Positions 61,893-64,000 of a stretch of DNA of 64,000 bases are shown here, in pieces. Source of the DNA: Pseudarthrobacter sp. NamB4 (GTDB taxonomy: Bacteria; Actinomycetota; Actinomycetes; Actinomycetales; Micrococcaceae); assembly GCF_005796185.1 (NCBI RefSeq), contig NZ_VAHM01000005.1:186001-250000 (forward strand). The letters are read 5' to 3'. Numbering within the stretch: position 1 is the stretch's first letter; every line of letters starts with the position of its first letter. Made by a program: the position numbers and the translations under genes. A model generated the notes under the pieces. That model searched no databases. It worked only from the letters and a program-made list of their open reading frames with translations, and had not been told where the DNA came from.

Positions 61893-61898
61893 AGCCTA
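61893..61898 (-). promoter_or_regulatory. -10 box of a probable leaderless tatD promoter
   Basis: On the minus strand TAGGCT is followed by 6 nt and the ATG at 61886. Confidence 0.5.
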
Positions 61899-62048
61899 GC
61901 CGTGGATGGTGCCCCCACATTTGTCGGAACTCTCTGTCAGCAGCGGCAGTTGTGTTAGTAGTCTGGTACGAACACATGCAACGCCCACCGACGGGCGAAG
62001 GCAGGCTTGCTGTCCCGTCCAGGTGAACCCCGGGCTGAAAGGTTGCCG

Positions 62049-63167
62049 ATGGAATCCCAGCGACGTACTGCCAACGATGTGAGCGCTGCGAACCGTGCAC
62101 TATCGGGGGTTACCGACCCCGTCCCGCTGAACGGGCACCGCCCGGCCGCAATGGACGCTGCTTCGTTCCATGCCGCCAGCCAGCGAATCCTCACCTCTGT
62201 CAACACTGTCATCGATGGGAAATCCGACGCCGCCAAGCTTGCGCTGACCGTCCTGCTGGCCCAGGGACACCTGCTGCTCGAAGACGTACCGGGGGTGGGC
62301 AAAACCCTCCTCGCCAAGACCCTGGCGCGGACGATCGACTGCAGTGTCAACCGGATCCAGTTCACTCCCGACCTGCTGCCCTCGGACGTGACGGGAGTAT
62401 CCGTCTACAACCAGTCCTCGCGGCTGTTCGAGTTCCGCCCCGGTGCGGTCTTCGCCAACATCGTCATCGGCGATGAAATCAACCGGGCCTCCGCAAAGAC
62501 CCAGTCAGCCCTGCTGGAATGCATGGAGGAGCACCAGGTGACGGTGGACGGCACTTCCTACCGGCTGGACGAACCGTTCATGGTGGTGGCCACGCAGAAT
62601 CCCATCGAGATGGAAGGGACTTACCCGTTGCCCGAGGCGCAGCGGGACCGGTTCATGGCGAGAATCTCCATGGGATACCCGGACATGGCTGCCGAGATCG
62701 AAATGCTTGAAACACATCAGGCGGCGTCGCCGCTGGCCAAGGTCTCCGCCGTCGTCACTTCCGCCGATGTTGCGGCGATGATCACCACGGTCCAGCAGGT
62801 CTACGTGTCCCAGGCAGTCAAGGAGTACACGGTATCGGTGGGAAGGGCCACCAGGGAAAGCCCCCTGCTTCGGCTGGGCGCCAGCCCCCGTTCCATGCTG
62901 CAGCTGCTGCGGGCAGCAAAGGCTTCCGCTGCCCTCGACGGGCGCGACTTCGTCCTGCCCGACGATGTGGTCCTTGTAGCTGAAGCGGTGCTGGCACACC
63001 GCATCATCCTGGACCGGAAGGCTGCCAGCACCGGGGAGACCCCGCACAGCGTCCTCATGGGCATCCTGTCCCGGCTTCCCATCGCTGCCGAAGGTGCCGG
63101 TGTCGGCCGGAGTGGAGCCGGCAGAAGCGCGGCCGCCCCAGTCACCGGACTGGGCAGGAACCACTAG
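62049..63167 (+). CDS. MoxR family AAA ATPase
   Basis: The protein has 372 residues. It has Walker A LEDVPGVGKTLLAKTLA, Walker B VIGDEINRASAKTQSALLE, and the MoxR motif ATQNPIEMEGTYPLPEAQ followed by the arginine-finger region QRDRFMARI. MoxR proteins are chaperone-like ATPases that act with DUF58/VWA partners; the DUF58 gene follows 9 bp later. AAAGG precedes the ATG at 62049; the frame is open upstream to 62007. The C-terminal 20 residues are Gly/Arg-rich. Confidence 0.92.
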   Translation: MESQRRTANDVSAANRALSGVTDPVPLNGHRPAAMDAASFHAASQRILTSVNTVIDGKSDAAKLALTVLLAQGHLLLEDVPGVGKTLLAKTLARTIDCSVNRIQFTPDLLPSDVTGVSVYNQSSRLFEFRPGAVFANIVIGDEINRASAKTQSALLECMEEHQVTVDGTSYRLDEPFMVVATQNPIEMEGTYPLPEAQRDRFMARISMGYPDMAAEIEMLETHQAASPLAKVSAVVTSADVAAMITTVQQVYVSQAVKEYTVSVGRATRESPLLRLGASPRSMLQLLRAAKASAALDGRDFVLPDDVVLVAEAVLAHRIILDRKAASTGETPHSVLMGILSRLPIAAEGAGVGRSGAGRSAAAPVTGLGRNH

Positions 63168-63176
63168 GCGGACATC

Positions 63177-64000
63177 ATGGCGCTGCTGGACAGGGTACCC
63201 CGACACCTCTTCACGCATCGCGGCTGGGGCATGATTGCCGCGGGCGGCATCGCCCTTGGTGCTGCCCATGTCATGGGCCGCAGGGACCTGTTGACGTTGA
63301 GCGTGCTCCTGATAGTGCTTCCCTTGGTCTCCCTCGCCGGGATCCGGCTGATCAAACCCAGATTCCAGGTGTACCGCGAGTTCAACCCGTCGCCGGTGGA
63401 AACGTCAGCGCCCACCGTGGTGCGGCTCGCAGTGGCCCGCACAGGCAACAGCAGCGGCAGGGCAACAATGGAGGAACGGCTTCCACCCCGCTTCGGCCAA
63501 TCGCCCGCGTTCCGCTTCCCTTCGCGTTCTGCCACCGGGGGCACCAGCCGGTATGAATACCACCTGCGTTCAGCACAGCGCGGCCAGTTCCTCATCGGCC
63601 CCGTGACCGCGGAATTCACCGACCCGTTCGGTCTTTCACTGCACCGCCAGGCAATAGACGACGGCGACACCCTCACCGTGACCCCTGCCGCCGTCGTCCT
63701 TCCCCTGACCGGGCTGGCCGGCGCACGGGGCAACGACGGGATCACCGCCACCAGGATCCGGGCCAACCCCAGCGACGACGACGTGATGACGCGCGAATAC
63801 CGCCACGGCGACCCGATGCGGCGGGTGCACTGGGCTGCCACTGCACGGCACGGAGACCTCATGGTGCGGCAGGAGGAATCCGTCACCACGCCAGAAGCCA
63901 CCATCATCATGGACCACAAATTCAGCGCGTTTGCCGGGGGCTCCTGGGCGGGAGTGCCCGGGCAGGCGGCACAGCATGGACATGCCATGGCCACCAGCGG
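63177..64000 (+). CDS. DUF58 domain protein, partial
   Basis: The first 274 residues are visible; the gene runs off the right edge. Two adjacent membrane segments near the N-terminus (GMIAAGGIALGAAHVMG and LLTLSVLLIVLPLVSLAG) are followed by a beta-rich part and the DUF58 signature REYRHGDPMRRVHWAATARHG with VRQEE. It is usually encoded right after moxR and may be a membrane-linked VWA-like client. The spacing of 9 bp supports an operon. Confidence 0.9.
   Translation, partial: MALLDRVPRHLFTHRGWGMIAAGGIALGAAHVMGRRDLLTLSVLLIVLPLVSLAGIRLIKPRFQVYREFNPSPVETSAPTVVRLAVARTGNSSGRATMEERLPPRFGQSPAFRFPSRSATGGTSRYEYHLRSAQRGQFLIGPVTAEFTDPFGLSLHRQAIDDGDTLTVTPAAVVLPLTGLAGARGNDGITATRIRANPSDDDVMTREYRHGDPMRRVHWAATARHGDLMVRQEESVTTPEATIIMDHKFSAFAGGSWAGVPGQAAQHGHAMATS

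Overview
The window is a high-GC, densely coded chromosomal segment from an actinobacterium. Gene order and protein character fit the Micrococcaceae, most likely Arthrobacter or Pseudarthrobacter: birA / acyl-CoA carboxylase / maf / biotin carboxylase; lpdA-PNP-pmmB; mfd; and pth-rplY-prs-glmU-tRNA-Gln ... ispE-rsmA-rpfB-tatD. This genus call is inferred from gene content only. I saw no rRNA, CRISPR array or prophage. One IS3-family insertion sequence is present.

Layout. 0-15 kb holds acyl-CoA carboxylase genes (birA fragment, beta subunit, epsilon subunit, and further on maf and the biotinylated alpha subunit). They are separated by a DUF885 hydrolase, a dicarboxylate/glutamate-type symporter, the IS element, a frameshifted small gene and a TetR-MMPL efflux pair. 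15-17.4 kb has a glutamine amidotransferase and an MHS-type MFS transporter that converge on a strong hairpin. 17.5-34.4 kb is an assimilatory nitrate/nitrite region: narK-nasA-FAD/BFD reductase, then nirD and nirB divergently transcribed, cobA and hemD for siroheme, and a short NirB-like FAD protein. A PspC/lpdA/purine nucleoside phosphorylase/phosphosugar mutase block sits inside it. 34.4-42.8 kb carries deoC, small membrane proteins, mfd and an SDR/DUF2867 gene. 42.8-44.6 kb is sufU-sufS. 45-50.4 kb holds two tandem, very large LuxR-family ATPase regulators. 50.5-64 kb is housekeeping: translation, PRPP, cell-wall precursor, isoprenoid, rRNA methylation, resuscitation factor, TatD and MoxR/DUF58.

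How the genes work together. NarK imports nitrate. NasA with its FAD/[2Fe-2S] partner reduces it to nitrite, NirB/NirD reduce nitrite to ammonium, and CobA/HemD feed siroheme to NirB. Four promoters in this region (narK, nirD, nirB and the gene at 33.5 kb) share one architecture: A/C-rich 5-mers at 11-bp spacing ending in GAAAC or GAAAA, then exactly 8 bp, then a CCTAnnnTGG -10 element. This resembles known GlnR boxes and indicates a common nitrogen regulon. The carboxylase beta and alpha genes, 11 kb apart, share a second inverted repeat of the form TTGTAG-n5-CTACA.

Many genes appear to be leaderless: a TAnnnT box lies exactly 6 nt before the start codon of birA, the SDR gene, the DUF885 gene, tetR, maf, PNP, pth, rsmA and tatD. 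Other points of note are an IS3 element inserted into a transcription-terminator hairpin, with its own terminator-like end, an in-phase GGGAAAA slippery site and an altered catalytic residue; a probable CTG start codon for one large LuxR regulator; and a three-copy dispersed intergenic repeat. I did not find a clear new defence or secondary-metabolite system. The strongest less-described signals are the shared nitrogen promoter set and the NirB-derived FAD protein it appears to control.
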